From Bisporella sp. PMI_857 (Eukaryota; Ascomycota; Leotiomycetes; Helotiales; Helotiaceae): a stretch of DNA of 64,000 nucleotides. This document shows, one piece after another, positions 1 through 11,735 of the stretch. The stretch lies in assembly GCA_021307315.1 (NCBI GenBank), contig JAJSPD010000071.1:167416-231415 (forward strand), given 5' to 3'. Below the pieces are notes generated by a model. It did no database searches and had not been told where the DNA came from. It worked only from the letters and a program-made list of their open reading frames with translations. The position numbers and the translations under genes were made by a program. Every line of letters starts with the position of its first letter. Positions within the stretch are counted from its first letter, which is position 1.

Positions 1-1113
1 ATTGCGTGCTACGCAGCTTGCCCCGTCCTCGATTGGGTCTAGCCTATCACGACAATATATTAACAATCCCACCCTACAAACCCTTGTGCATAGGATTGTC
101 AATATGCTCTTCTAAGATGGGTTTTTCTCTCAATGGTCGGCTTATATTTCATTATATCACTTTTGATATTTCGAGCCATCGAGAATTTTGAACGTCAACA
201 GCCATTGTGCACAAATACAATCTCTTTCCAGACAGCAATTCTATGGAGGTTTAATAACTTAGAGGTAATCGGCTTGATTATTTGAGCATCTGCTTGGAAA
301 TCTCTGGGAAAGGGTTGATGATTCATGTTTAGTGTATTTGGTTGAACAGAAGCGGATTAAAGAACAATCAGCGCATTGCCAAACCAGTATAAGGTCTAAC
401 TCATAAGCATATCAGCTTAAACTCTCTTGGACACCATCCACAATTACAGTGCATAAAAGGCTGTGGACTCCCTGGAACATCTGAGGTTTCATATATCATT
501 GGGATGAGAAGTGGATTGGCATATCTTGTTTTTGAAGGAACTCCTACAAGATTAGCAAGCTCTCCGTAGGATCCGGCCAAGAGAGTATGAAGCTGCACAA
601 ATGTGCCCCCCGCCCCCCCAAAATTACACACATCTACTCTCTAAAGATCGAAGAGTTCCATCCACGCTTGATATTTTCCTGTGCTGGAGGAAACTCTGAT
701 TCCTTGATAGGTTTATCCACCCTGTGACACGCATATGAAAACAATATTGTGTACACAAGACATGCGTTTCGATTGTCTAAACCTTAGCAAGGGCAGAGGT
801 CACAAAATTACAAAAAATATTATCCGGGCATCAGAAAATATATTTGATGGGATGTACCATGTAGCATTGCAGTAAAAGATTGCTTGGTAGTACACATCGA
901 CAGCCCTATGTTCTTAAAATCCACTCACATAGTGACATCCACACCACAGTTACACAGCAATCAAAATGCCGTATCACAAGATTCTTAAACTGTAGTACAA
1001 TGGCTGCGTCATCGGAGCTTTGGAAGAGGTATTTGTTGTCCTCTTTTGTTGCACTTTTAGAGTTTGGCTTCATCTTTGTGTAGACTCACGCATTCGTCGA
1101 GGAAGAAAAAAAA
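1..1113. other. Intergenic, no supported gene
   Basis: No open frame here has an ATG start, coding-like composition and splice signals together. A minus-strand frame at 401-631 encodes a short peptide with a CNCGWC motif, but it starts in a G/C homopolymer run and resembles nothing I know. The last 100 bases before the next gene are A-rich and probably its 5' leader. Confidence 0.5.
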
Positions 1114-2867
1114 ATGAACACCCATCATGACTTTGGAAAGCGACTACTGGTCACGGAACTGGATCGTACCGCGCAAGAGAATCCAGCACAAATTTTTGCC
1201 GCGCTCCCTGTCCAGAATGACATCCTGAGAGGCTACAGAGACATAAATTTCAAAACAATCAGCCGTGCTGTTAACAGGATGGCATGGTGGATTGACAGTA
1301 GAATTGGTCGCAGTACCACATTCCAGACTATTGCATACCGAGGGGCGAGGGACATCCGATATCTCATAATTGTTCTGGCGGCAATAAAATGTGGATTCAA
1401 GGTGCGTATTCAGATGCGCTGCAAAAGACAATCTGATAAATAGCATAGATGCTCTTACCATCGCATGTCAACAGCACTTTTGGTACACTTAAGCTCCTGG
1501 ATGAGACTGATTGCATTGTCTTCTTACATTCAAAAGACGTGTTTGTTGATGAAATAGCTGCGGGCAGGGAGCTTGAGATACTTCAAGTACCTGAGCTAGA
1601 AGAGCTGCTGGAATCCGGAGATGTCGAGCTTTTCCCTTATGATAAGACTTTCGAGGAAGCGAAAAATGACCCAGTGAGTTTTTCGATTCAGGTGCAAGTT
1701 TATATGCTAACTTTTAATGTTGAAGGTAGTCGTAAGTGCACGAATACAAATTCTTGATTATGAAAGCCGAAGCTTGTGCTAACCTCTTAGATTCTGCACA
1801 CATCCGGGAGCACTGGTTTTCCAAAGCCTATTTTTTGGTCCAATTACCACTATGCAGCAATTGACGCGGCACATCTTCTCCAACCTTTCAACGGACATGG
1901 TATTAAAACTACGCTTTCCGGGAAATCCCACAGAAAACTAGCTGGTTGTGAAATGTTCCACGCAGCTGGTAATATCACAGGGCTAACCGGGCCTATATTT
2001 GATGGAAAGACCATCGTATATCTTCCTTCCTCAATGAGAGCAAGAGATATAACCCCCGAGTTCTTCATCTCGTTGATGTCTGCCACAGCTATAAATTCGG
2101 CTACCTTCCTTTCCATGATCATCGAGAGGTTGAGTACTAGCCCAGAAGCTATAACTACGCTGGAACAATTGAGCTCGGTTACGTATATCGGGGCACCACT
2201 CCCAAAAAGAGTTGGAGATCTTGTGTCGCAGCGGGTTCGACTGCAGAATATATATGGTGCGACTGAGTCAGGCCCCCTGCCACAGTGGGAGCTAGAACGA
2301 GAGGACTGGGAATACATCTGCACCAAGCCACAATACTTCGAGAAGTTGTCGCCAGACGCAAAGCAGCACGAGCTCGTTTTTCGCCGAGATGAAGATGATC
2401 CGACATCCCAGGCAGCATTATATAGCTTCCCTGAGCTTGACATGTACAGGTCTGGAGATTTGTTTTCAAGGCATCCGACCAAACCAGATCTGTGGCGTTT
2501 TGAAGGAAGAAAGGATAACACAATGGTAGTGACGTGGGGTCCCAATATCAACCCTGCACCCATCGAACAGTATGTTGAAGCACAGCCCTGGATCGGTGGC
2601 GCTGTCGCGGTGGACAACGGATCAGGCTTGTCATTACTGGTTGAGCTCGAACACAAGACAACTTTTGGTGATCAGGACTTAATACACAAAGTATGGAAAG
2701 TCGTGGAAGAAGTAAACAAACACATGCGCACCATCGAACAAATTGGAAAGGAGAACATCATTCTCGTAGACGCGTTGCCAAGAACAGATAAAGGAACTGT
2801 TATGAGGAAGAGAGCTATGGAACTATTTAACAAGCTTTCTAAATCACCACACCATGATTGCGAGTAG
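1114..2867 (+). CDS. NRPS-like protein, adenylation domain only
   Basis: An AMP-forming adenylation enzyme of the fungal NRPS-like (carboxylic acid reductase-like) group. Exons are 1114-1401, 1449-1673, 1726-1731 and 1791-2867, giving 531 aa. Visible core motifs are the phosphate loop (LHTSGSTGFPKP, just after the third intron), the A5 motif YGATESG and the A7 motif YRSGDL. The third exon is only 6 nt and supplies the two valines that usually precede the phosphate loop. Family members normally continue into a carrier-protein domain and a NAD-binding reductase domain. Here a stop follows the adenylation domain directly and no carrier or reductase sequence is visible downstream. It could be a stand-alone adenylating enzyme that works in trans, or a truncated relic that still has an open frame. 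The substrate cannot be predicted. The fold is certain; activity is not. Confidence 0.8.
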
Positions 2868-3019
2868 CGGTAGTACGAAATGTGGGTATGGAATCTATAG
2901 TCCATTGTTAGCACTTAGAAACTATAGATATAGCAATTAGATTTTACTCCGCAAGGTCTGAGATGGTGTAAACTCCGGTGAATATAAGCCAGAGCCTTTT
3001 ATCAATGCGAGAACTTTCA

Positions 3020-4317
3020 TCAAGCCAGTGTATTGGCGATGAGCATTTCGAAGTATGCTGGATTGAATATCCCAAAGTCTGGTGCAGGCTTAAAAGCTAA
3101 AAGGCATTAATATCAGGTTTATCTGTTGAGATGAAACGTACCCGTTTTCTTCCCGCAATATGAACTATAATTGTAGGATCCAGCATCACTGGTGCCATCG
3201 CTCTCCCCAGGTGGCTTGGCCCATACGAAAGCATCAGTGTTCGAATCAGAGGTTTTATCTGTAGGCGCCAGACCAAGTGCAGCACCATTAACATTGCACC
3301 ACTCTCCCCACTCTTCTCTCAAGCCTTGAATACCATTTCGACTCGTGTCTACGATTGCATGCCTTGGCAGCCGAACTGAAGTGCGATTGAGAGCCGAGGA
3401 CATTATCGACACGAAACGTTTCTCATTTTGAGCGGGATTGCACTGCTGATCAAAAGGGCACACGAATTCTCCTGGTTCTAAGTTCCAACTATTATAATTG
3501 GCGATATTGGTGGAAAACCCCCGAAGCTGGCTTGGGTCCCCAGCTTGTGAGTACGCTTTGTAGAACATTTCTGCTCCAGATTCTGTTGGATGAAATTAAA
3601 ATTGATATTTTAGTCAAGTGGCCACGTACTCACTTGCATCCTCCGGCCATCCTAGTGCGCCTCCATGGCCAAGATCAAGGTACATGGCAACATTGGGGAG
3701 ATTCAGCTGGCGCAACGCATAGGATATGCCGTCAAGTATCGGCACTGCATCTTGTTGACAGTCCGCTAAGTCGCGGTTGAGGACTAAGAGTGGAAGCACA
3801 CCTGGCTCAAGCACAACCGCCACTGCAGCCCTTGGGTGATTTCTCAGGATATTCGAAAGGGCTGTTCATCAATTAAGCAAACAAATGTCTGAATTAAAGC
3901 AATTATCTTACCATCAATGATATCTGACTTATAATTGCCAAGCTGATATGGAGGAGACTCGATTGACTCGCAGAATCTTGGTGGTAAGGCTCGAAGAACG
4001 ATTCCCAGTATGTTCGAACATGGCACATTCTGCAGCTCGTCCTGAACCGTCGCCAGCTTTGAGGTGCCATCAATCCAAATAAAACTCCCGGTATTGATAA
4101 CTTTTATGGCTAAGGCTTTCATGCTTGGATTTGTCATCGATGCGACAGTCTTTGCGACCTCTAGTTCATACCATTTCGAGGGATGAAGTATTCTACCTGA
4201 AAATGGGTTTCCTGCGAGAGAGACCGGAGAATTGCAGACATCTCTCTGAACATGTTGCATGGGAGTGGCAAAAATAGGTACCGCGGCGCTAACAATAAAA
4301 GGAAATGCTTTCTTCAT
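3020..4317 (-). CDS. Secreted GH6 cellobiohydrolase-like protein, catalytic residues lost
   Basis: A glycoside hydrolase family 6 homologue. Exons (transcript order) are 4317-3912, 3861-3634, 3582-3142 and 3096-3020, giving 383 aa with consistent phases. The N-terminus is a signal peptide; there is no cellulose-binding module. Typical GH6 stretches are present: NPFSG at about residue 37, LNLPNVAMYLDLGH, STNIANYNSWN, EWGEWCN and WAKPPGESDGTSD. Compared with Trichoderma Cel6A as I recall it, the acid Asp221 (IEPDSL) is Gly (LEPGVL, residue 156), Asp175 is Phe (residue 115), Tyr169 is Arg (109) and Trp269 is Ala. The positions matching Asp263, Lys395, Glu399 and Asp401 remain. The frame and all introns are clean, so this looks like a maintained, probably non-hydrolytic protein, perhaps glucan-binding, rather than random decay. 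Confidence 0.85.
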
Positions 4318-5017
4318 GTTGCGTTTTGGTATTTGATTGGGAAGAGCTCACTGATTGAATACCTGACTTGAACTGATGCAAAATCATTCACCCCCAAAAT
4401 AAAGGACCATCTACCACAATATATCATTCAATTTGGACACGGCACGGCCAATAAGAATGAGACTGTAAAGGTTCTGGGGATCTTCCAGAAACAGATCCAT
4501 AATAGCCGCAGCAAGACCTTAGCCGCCAAAAAGTCTGGAGAGGGTGCAACCCACCATCATTAAATGGTTTTGAGCGCAGCTGTATCTGCTGACAAGTTTT
4601 ATGTTGCGTTATTTTAAAAATGGAACTCAATCTGACAGGTAAGCAGTGCTTCAACAGCAATTCATCATTTAAAAATGCTCCTTGGTGCTCCATGCATTAC
4701 TTATCACACTCTCGAAGCAAGATGAAGTGGTGACTCAAAAGTCATGTGAGGAACTTTCCGGAGAGAGTCGCCCTTGTCGCACGCAAGAATTCACAAATAT
4801 GTGGGGAGAATAAGGCAAATTGAAGTCCGTGGAGATAATAATCAAGGCTGCGGAATAAAAAAAAGCGGGATCAAGCAACAGGAAGGTGCATGGACTCAAA
4901 TAATAACTAAAAATCCTGCCTGCCGCCCCTTGGCGGTAAGTTTGTGCAGGCTCTAAGGAAATAGTTGTAGATGAAGTGGACGAAACATACATATGAAACT
5001 CAAGGCTTCTTAAGACC
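4318..5017. other. Intergenic, no gene seen
   Basis: Promoter side of the GH6-like gene and 3' side of the decayed CorA-like gene. The open frames here are short, lack family resemblance and overlap in opposite frames. I see no repeat or element boundary. Confidence 0.5.
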
Positions 5018-6300
5018 TCATATTAAACAGCGATAGTCCCCATTAGTCCCTATTTGGGCCTCCTCTTGTTGATGTACTCTTACACGTTTTATCTCCAAAA
5101 AATACCACATACCCACAATCGTTGATGTTACTGGTATAGCAATGGCCCAGCATAACTAGATTCTTGGAGACACTGAAGAAGCTAGGCCAGGCGTGTCGTA
5201 AAAGTTGAAGAATATTGTTGAAAGTATAGACTAGAGTCGCTATTAGCAGTATTATTGACGTCAGTTGGAGGAACTTACTGCTGAGTACATTCCTGGGAGA
5301 AAGACAATTCCCAGGATGGATATGGTATTCATGGCGGAAGAATCTCTTTGGCTTGCTAGCGCAACCCTCCTTTGATCCCGCGCTATTTCAAAATTGAGTT
5401 TACTTTGTCTTTTGGGGCAGCATGGTATTAATCTTCTCAGTAAAAGGCTAGTAGTGATAAAGCACTCATATAAGGAGACTTGCGAGACTTCGCTAAACCT
5501 CTAGTCTTCGTAAATTTGTGTTTGCATAACTCCGAATCCCATGTAACCTCTTTTCGTAAAACTCCAACCTTGAGCCAATCTCGAAGTGTACTTTCTGAAG
5601 CTTGTCATATTTATTCGTTCGAGTAAGTCTAGCGTGAAAGCCACTCATTGTGGCTTTAAAAGACTTGATTATCTGAAGGTAGGCAGCCGGCTGTTTCCAG
5701 AATATCTGAGCGTGGCACTCTACCAAGTCTCGATTAATGGCATCAAGGTCAACGTGTGCGAGAGTGCTGCGTTGCGAGGCCGCAAATTCAATATTACCTA
5801 ACCAATCTCGTGCGTTTCGCTGTTTAATATCCGTTTGAGCTGATATGTCCTGACTTGGTATCAGCGCAGGTAAAAGCATCGGATGGCCAAGCTCAGAGAT
5901 GCAGCATTTAGCAAGCATTAAGCACATCACCAAGTCGGAACTTGGAGTTCCTTTGCAGAACCCGAACGTGATACCTGTTTTGAGTTCGTGGCTTAGAATT
6001 AATTGCCACCCTCTCATGTAGCCGGCCTTGCGCACCGCTGCTTTCCGATATATGATTTCTGCACTACGTTAACACCGTGGCTCTGAGAGGGGATCTTGGC
6101 ATATGTTAGTGCCGGTTCTCGTTATTTGGATCAAGCACTGACTAAAAACATGGGCCAACGGCACCCGTACTCTCAATGGCGTTGAATGTTAAGTGCCATA
6201 CTCTCGTCATAGCAGTGTATTCATCTGGCGTGAAGCTGATGGCATGTGGAGCAAATGTTTCAGGGTGTTTGGGAGTTTTTTTTTGAAATCCTAAAGATAA
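5018..6300 (-). pseudogene. Decayed CorA-like membrane transporter gene
   Basis: Fragments match the C-terminal half of a large fungal CorA-like (Mg2+ transporter-like) family. In gene order I see FNAIESTGAVGP (near 6180), an open stretch at 6035-5493 (GWQLILSHELKTGITFGFC, then LGHPMLLPAL, then AINRDLVECHAQIFWKQP), KLNFEIARDQRRVALASQ, RDSSAMNTISILGIVFLPG (first membrane helix) and WAIAIPVTSTIVGMWYF (second helix). Family introns appear to remain. The reading frame breaks near 6058 and near 5400, and a TAG at 5158-5156 sits where the family has Trp, between the two helices. The 5' half is not recognisable. It cannot make the full protein as sequenced. Assignment rests on remembered family sequence, so the exact limits are approximate. 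Confidence 0.55.
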
Positions 6301-7539
6301 TCAGATCTGTTTCTTGGAATGAGCCTCGGAGAGTCTACACCAAACGTAATCCAGCTAACAAAGTGACCCCTTCAGGCGAGGCTGGTGCGGCGAATTCTCC
6401 CTGTGCCAGACTCGTTCTTAGCTCATGCCGAAACTGGTTTTGGAAGTTACATGCCTTCCTTTCTAGAAAATTGCTGACCTCCGAAAGAGACAGTGGATGT
6501 CTTTGATAGTGTTATGGGACGCGTCCTAGTAATTGGTTAGAAATAAAACTGCCCTTGCTCCTTAACAATTCTCCTCTACCGAATATGACAAGATTTCGAG
6601 ATATTGACTCTCTTCTGTGGCGCTTTTGCACTGGGAAATAGTTGTCCTGAATTTGGTCTCGCCCATAGCTGCGATATGCTGTAAAATGCTTCTCGAGACG
6701 GTAAGGCTATGCAGTTTCCCAAGCAAAATCAGTGAAAGTTGAACGCGCAACAAAGCAATGAGAGATATGAGTTCCGGACTATGTCCGACTGTGGCTGTGT
6801 AAGGCGCGGTTATGCCATGTAGAGTCCACCATCAGAGGTGCATAAAATAGTCAAGCAGCATGGTCAAGTAGCACCAAAGATTGGCTGCGTTGCAGCTCCC
6901 CGTATATTCTAAGACGTTTTCCGGCTGTCTGTCAACTGCTTTAAAGGGAAAATACTATCTATGTACTTTAAATGTTTACAAAGAAGTAATAAAATAACGA
7001 CAGCACTTAAATATATAAAAGTTATTGATATTGTAGCTCGTTATCATATGATGAGGCTCAAATATGCCAAAGAAGCTAACAACACCGCCTGCCTAGTGCG
7101 GATTCTGCCGGGAAGCTTGTGTTTGTGCCTGTGACTTATGGGTGGGACAATGTGTATTCTGTTGTCTGCGACAACAAAATCTCTCTCCTTCCGCATTATC
7201 AGCCAGATAATATCGTATTGCTGTCGCCAATTCATACCATGCTATTCTTGCCGTTGGGTATGCTTCTTTGTATTTGCATAATTACGGTTGCAAGGGTACT
7301 AACCGTGCGTCCAAGTTTATGATCGCCCATCTTAAATCGTCCCCGCACTGCATTCGGAAATTTTGAGCGTCCGCCACTCCACCACAATTCCTCCTCCTTC
7401 ATACTCTCGAACCCCATGGGGATAAGGTAGCAGCGCACTTGCTCCGTAGTATGGGAGATACCCATTATTGCGCAGGCAAAACAACAACCCTCTGAAATCT
7501 CAGGACAAAGAGGTGGTAGGGTGTAACTTGGACGACGAC
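6301..7539. other. Intergenic, possible upstream remains of the CorA-like gene
   Basis: About 1.2 kb without a supported gene. On the minus strand a short coding-like stretch (PKHPETFAPHAISFTP) runs in from the decayed gene at about 6300-6220, but farther upstream the frame is broken. The stretch 6900-7050 is AT-rich. The region before 7540 should hold the promoter of the JmjC-type gene. Confidence 0.4.
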
Positions 7540-9670
7540 ATGGAGACAGTTCCAATGCATCGCAAAGACGTTTACCATGCCAATCAATCCATGAAACATC
7601 CCGCCCATATTAAGACTGTCGCCCATGGAAATGTGACGCAACCTCTACCATCCACGCGCCATCGAGAGGATGCTTTTGGCTTCTCAGATCACCCGCTCTC
7701 TTCACAGCAATCACAACCGAAACATCGTGCTCCATCCTCAGACAATATCACACAGCCTCCACGAATGAAATATAGCACAAAATACGTGCCTTCCAATGCA
7801 CAACCGCGGTACTGTCTACAGCCTCCTCAACAACCTCCACAGTACCATCCACAACTGCCTCTTCGATGGGATCCGACACATATCTTATCACAATGCGAAG
7901 ATTGTCATGGACATTATAGGGACCCTCACTGTACCTGGGATGATGAACAAGGCCTCAACTACTTGTCTATTGCGGCGGCGCAGGTCGAGTTTGGGAAAGG
8001 TTCGTCGCTATCCTTTCAAGAATAAAAAGATTGTGATGCAAACGTACCCAGACAAAGGATATATACTGACCAATACAGCCCCAATCAGCTATGAACGCTC
8101 ACGTGTGGCTTCACAGAACTTTTCAGATAATAACTACGTGCCAAATATATCGCCTCACACCATCGCGAAGCAGACGGGAGATAGTCCACCTCCCCTTGTT
8201 CAGTCTCGCACCGATTCTAGCATATCTTCCTCCCCAGGACCATTAACTCCGCCATCAAATGATGTTCGGCCGCCTAAACGAAAATACGACCAATTCATGT
8301 CTCCCCCACTTGATACTCAACCTTTCTATTATGATAAGATTAATAAGGAGCAGGAGCTTCTGCTACGGAAGGATCCTCGGGTAAAGTCTCAACTAGAGTG
8401 GTTCAAGCGCGTGAGAGATACACAGGGCAAGACCTACTATGGTGCATCTGCCCCAGTAGGAGTCCATATCCTAGAGGAAGGATCTCCTGCGCAGACAAGT
8501 GCCTCTCCTCCTGAAGCTGACTTTTTGGTGGGCAACTCGAAGGATTTGGAACAGTGGCTGGTGAATGGCTCGGGAGACAAGCTCTTTCTCCTCAAAGATG
8601 AAGACTGGTTTCAAACAAGGCCGAGGGTATTGGGCTCTACTATTCTACATGACCTTAGGGCTACGACAACGAGTAAGGAGCTGATGATTGAAGTCCAGCA
8701 CTTAGGAAAGGAGATGGAGGAGAATAAAAACTCCGTAGAGTCGATGCATATTGATGAGGTTATGCAGAGGTTTGCGGCTCATGATCAGACGCGAGCTCCT
8801 ATCAATCTCTTAAGCTTGATGTGTAGAGACGATGGTACCGTTCCATGGCCGCTAGCAAAACATTGCAACCTTTTAAACAAGGCGGCCGCCTCAGCTGCCT
8901 CGACTACTCAATCATCATATGGTGCTACTGCTACGGCAAGTAAACAGGTAACGGAGGTCATGTCTCGATTTATAGATTTACAGTCATGCATCCACTTCAT
9001 GATATACGGCCAGGCAGGTGCTATTTCATCATGGCACATAGATTCCATCGGACCGTACACTTGGGTCACCTTGGAGCCGAATATCGAGGATCAACCCGCT
9101 GAGGACGTCCTGAAATTATGGGCATACGTTCGGACAGACAATCTATCATCTGCTGAACGAGCCGAAATTCGAGCAGAGTTCAAGGAGACTGGGTTGTCCT
9201 ATCAACCTGACCCAAAACACATTAAAATTATAGCTCTGACCGCGGGAGATACCCTAATCATGCCTCCTGGCACGATCCATGCTCCTATAACCATCACAGA
9301 CTGTCTTTTCCGTGGAGGGATGGTGATGCAGAAGAAAGAGATGCATCGAAGTATGCGCGAATGGCGGTTCTGTTCTGACAACGATATATGTACTAATGAA
9401 AATCAACCGAGACAGTCGCGGGCTATTCTTGACTACTTCCGGCAGCTAGTCAAAGCAGATCCTGCTTCATGTGGATATCCGCAAGGCTTCAAAGAGTTTG
9501 AGGCTGATTGCAAGGAGATTAGCGACAATAGCATGAGGTGCAAGTGCAGCACTGGGTGTAAGAGAGGTCGCTGCGGTTGCGCCAGCAATACACAGCGTTG
9601 CGGAGGGAAGTGCCACAGAGGAATTCCAAGGTGTGACAATCCATATGGATGTGATGTGGATGTATTATAG
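7540..9670 (+). CDS. JmjC-type oxygenase-like protein with cysteine-rich C-terminus
   Basis: Exons 7540-7999 and 8079-9670 join in phase to give 683 aa; the 79-nt intron has a CTGACC branch site and CAG acceptor. The first 250 residues are low-complexity and rich in Pro, Gln and Ser. The C-terminal half has a JmjC-like cupin: WHIDSIGPYTWV supplies candidate iron ligands His473 and Asp475, and GTIHAPI supplies His554. Residues 641-680 carry about ten cysteines (CKCSTGCKRGRCGC, then CGGKC, then RCDNPYGC), a probable zinc-binding module resembling CXC-type domains. In this family 2-oxoglutarate/Fe(II) chemistry demethylates or hydroxylates protein, but the substrate is unknown. The start was set at the first in-frame ATG; the frame is open upstream only through non-ATG codons. 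It is probably nuclear. Confidence 0.75.
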
Positions 9671-11735
9671 ACTCGCAGCATGTATAGCTATGATATGAGC
9701 ATTAATCCGAGGACTGCTCGGATTTTGCAGGCTTAATGAATTCGCTACAAATTCGGACCTTTTCTTTCGCTCGTAACAGCATCGATAGAGATATTCAGAC
9801 ATCATGATCCTCACTCCACCTTCTCTTTCGCTATCACATTTGTTTGTAGAAGCGTTGGTATTCGCATGCTGAGTTGTTACGAGTACAAATAACAATGAAA
9901 GTGACTCTAGGTTTTGGTAGTACTTACTAAGCTAGAACCCGCTGGCGATCGGCACCTCTCACAAACTACCTTCTAAGCTGGGAATTACTGATCAATCGAA
10001 TCACCCTGCGAGGTAGGAAAGCTAGTTCATTTAGCTACTCCAGTGATGTATTGGTTCATCTGAAAGGACGCAACTCGAGATGTTCAGCAAAGATGCCATT
10101 GGGAGTTCTGGTACCACTCGTTCTGCATGACAAGTATCAGAGCCCCAGCCTCGTGGGGCTGTCCTCTGTCGATAAGTTTGGGCTTGTGGATGTTTTCTCT
10201 TATTGGGCTGTTTCATGAGTTTGGGGGATGCATGTCAGATGATTGGGAAGATGGCCACAGCTTGAGCATCGGTTATCTATGGGTGGATATGAAGGAGGCA
10301 TTGGAAACCGGAGGAAATGAATGTATTATGTAATATAGACTAGGGCCTTCTAGGCTTAGCAGGGCGTGATAAAACTACTACTACTACTATGGGTGGATAC
10401 GTTCAGCTTACTAGAGGTTTTCTGCAGGAATGATGGGCGCAGGATCAAGAGTATATTTGCCATAGAGATGCTTGCCATAGCTGAGTAGTCGCATAGCTGT
10501 TCGAGCTGTTCAAACGCATGCCGAAATCGATGCTTTCACGAAACCAGCCATTCATTTCAACAAATTGGGCGTGGGCTTGAGGCGTGGATTGCGGAGCAGA
10601 TGTTCTCGATCCCACCCCGGTTTGGTGATTATAATGCTTTTTGGAGGCTTTTCGATTTATTGTGTTTTGCGTACTTCTTACGACGGCTGCCGCTCCCGGA
10701 GAAAGGCTCTCCTTCGGAATCGTTAATCGTTTGGGAAAGTGCTAATGTGATTGCGAGGGCCTCTGCTCATGCTCAACGCGCTCAGAGGGCCGCAACAGCT
10801 AATCGGACTGATTTTCTGAGAGATGGAGAGAATTTTGCCAGACTGGGACGGCGAACAATGGGTTATGATAATTTTCTATTCCTCAGGGAAAACGTCGGGG
10901 ATGGCAGGATCGATAGAACCTAGGCCATTTCGCTCACAAGAAAGCCCTCAAAGGAGAAATATATTCAAGCCAGGCTCATTGTCAAGCGTTCTGCGTTGGG
11001 TTCCAGGTCAGCTATCTCACATCTCATTCAGTAGTATAATTATCTCTTCATTCATGTCCTAAATGTCATCAATACAAGCATTCTGACCAAAAGCTTCTTT
11101 GATACAGCCTCCAATACATGCAATCATGAAATTCACACTCTCTCCCTACCATCGCTCTCCTTGTCCCTTTCTTCACCATCGCCACTCCCATCACCGAGCT
11201 AGTGGCTGATGTAGACCGCTAACTCGTCCTCATGAGCGATGCTACTCACGTCCTTGTAGTGCCCTGACACAACACTATCGTAACCTTTGCCTCCTAAGGT
11301 CGCCACTCCATGTACCACGAACGCCGGGCTACTATCGCATCTAGCGGTACGCCCGCCGCGGGCTACATAGTAAGTGCGTATGCTGTGGCTGCTGGCGGGA
11401 CGACGAGTATAGTATGAGATTGGGTGCCATCAAAGAAGTATTGGCTTGGTGCTCACTGGACGAGTGGTGGTTGCTAGCGGAAGTACCTCTGGCGGTTGGG
11501 GGCGGATATTGGTTTGGAGGCAATATTAACGTAGGTAGCAAACTTCCCGACTTGAACTCAGTGGCTTGGGCATCAAGTATCGAATGCGTTGTCTACGTGA
11601 GGATGCACAAAGGCTCCTTTCTAGACGATCTTTATGCCTTCTACATGCTTATGTCATCCAATATGACATAAAATATGCTTTAGCCTATTTGGAAGCCCTC
11701 CAAGAATCTTTGTAGATTCTCTTCTCGAAATCTAT
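9671..11735. other. Gene-poor stretch with a LINE tail and possible gene remnants
   Basis: A 97-bp LINE tail lies at 10290-10386 (separate entry). An ATG frame at 10600-10923 encodes 107 aa of unknown type with weak coding character. At 11126 an ATG starts MKFTLS and, one frame over, continues as TIALLVPFFTIATPITELVA, which reads like a fungal signal peptide, but stops follow in every frame. This may be the relic of a secreted-protein gene. Nothing else is supported. Confidence 0.4.
10290..10386 (+). mobile_element. 5'-truncated LINE 3' end (97 bp) with 13-bp target-site duplication
   Basis: The sequence ends in GGGCGTGATAAAA followed by repeated CTA, closely resembling the 3' end of the LINE at 14659-16501 on the other strand (CGGGCGTAATAAAA plus repeated TAC). 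The 13-mer CTATGGGTGGATA stands at 10277-10289 and again at 10387-10399, directly bracketing the insert. This is the classic product of target-primed reverse transcription that stopped early. No coding capacity remains. Confidence 0.8.

Noticed and set aside
1850..2656. Long minus-strand frame (268 aa) across the adenylation-domain gene
   Set aside because: Mirror frame of a clearly conserved plus-strand exon; no motifs or splice context.
7796..8078. N-terminal extension of the JmjC frame from the ATG at 7796
   Set aside because: This segment is the wrong frame of the first exon; the Pro/Gln-rich frame from 7540 with an intron at 8000-8078 has better composition and splice signals.
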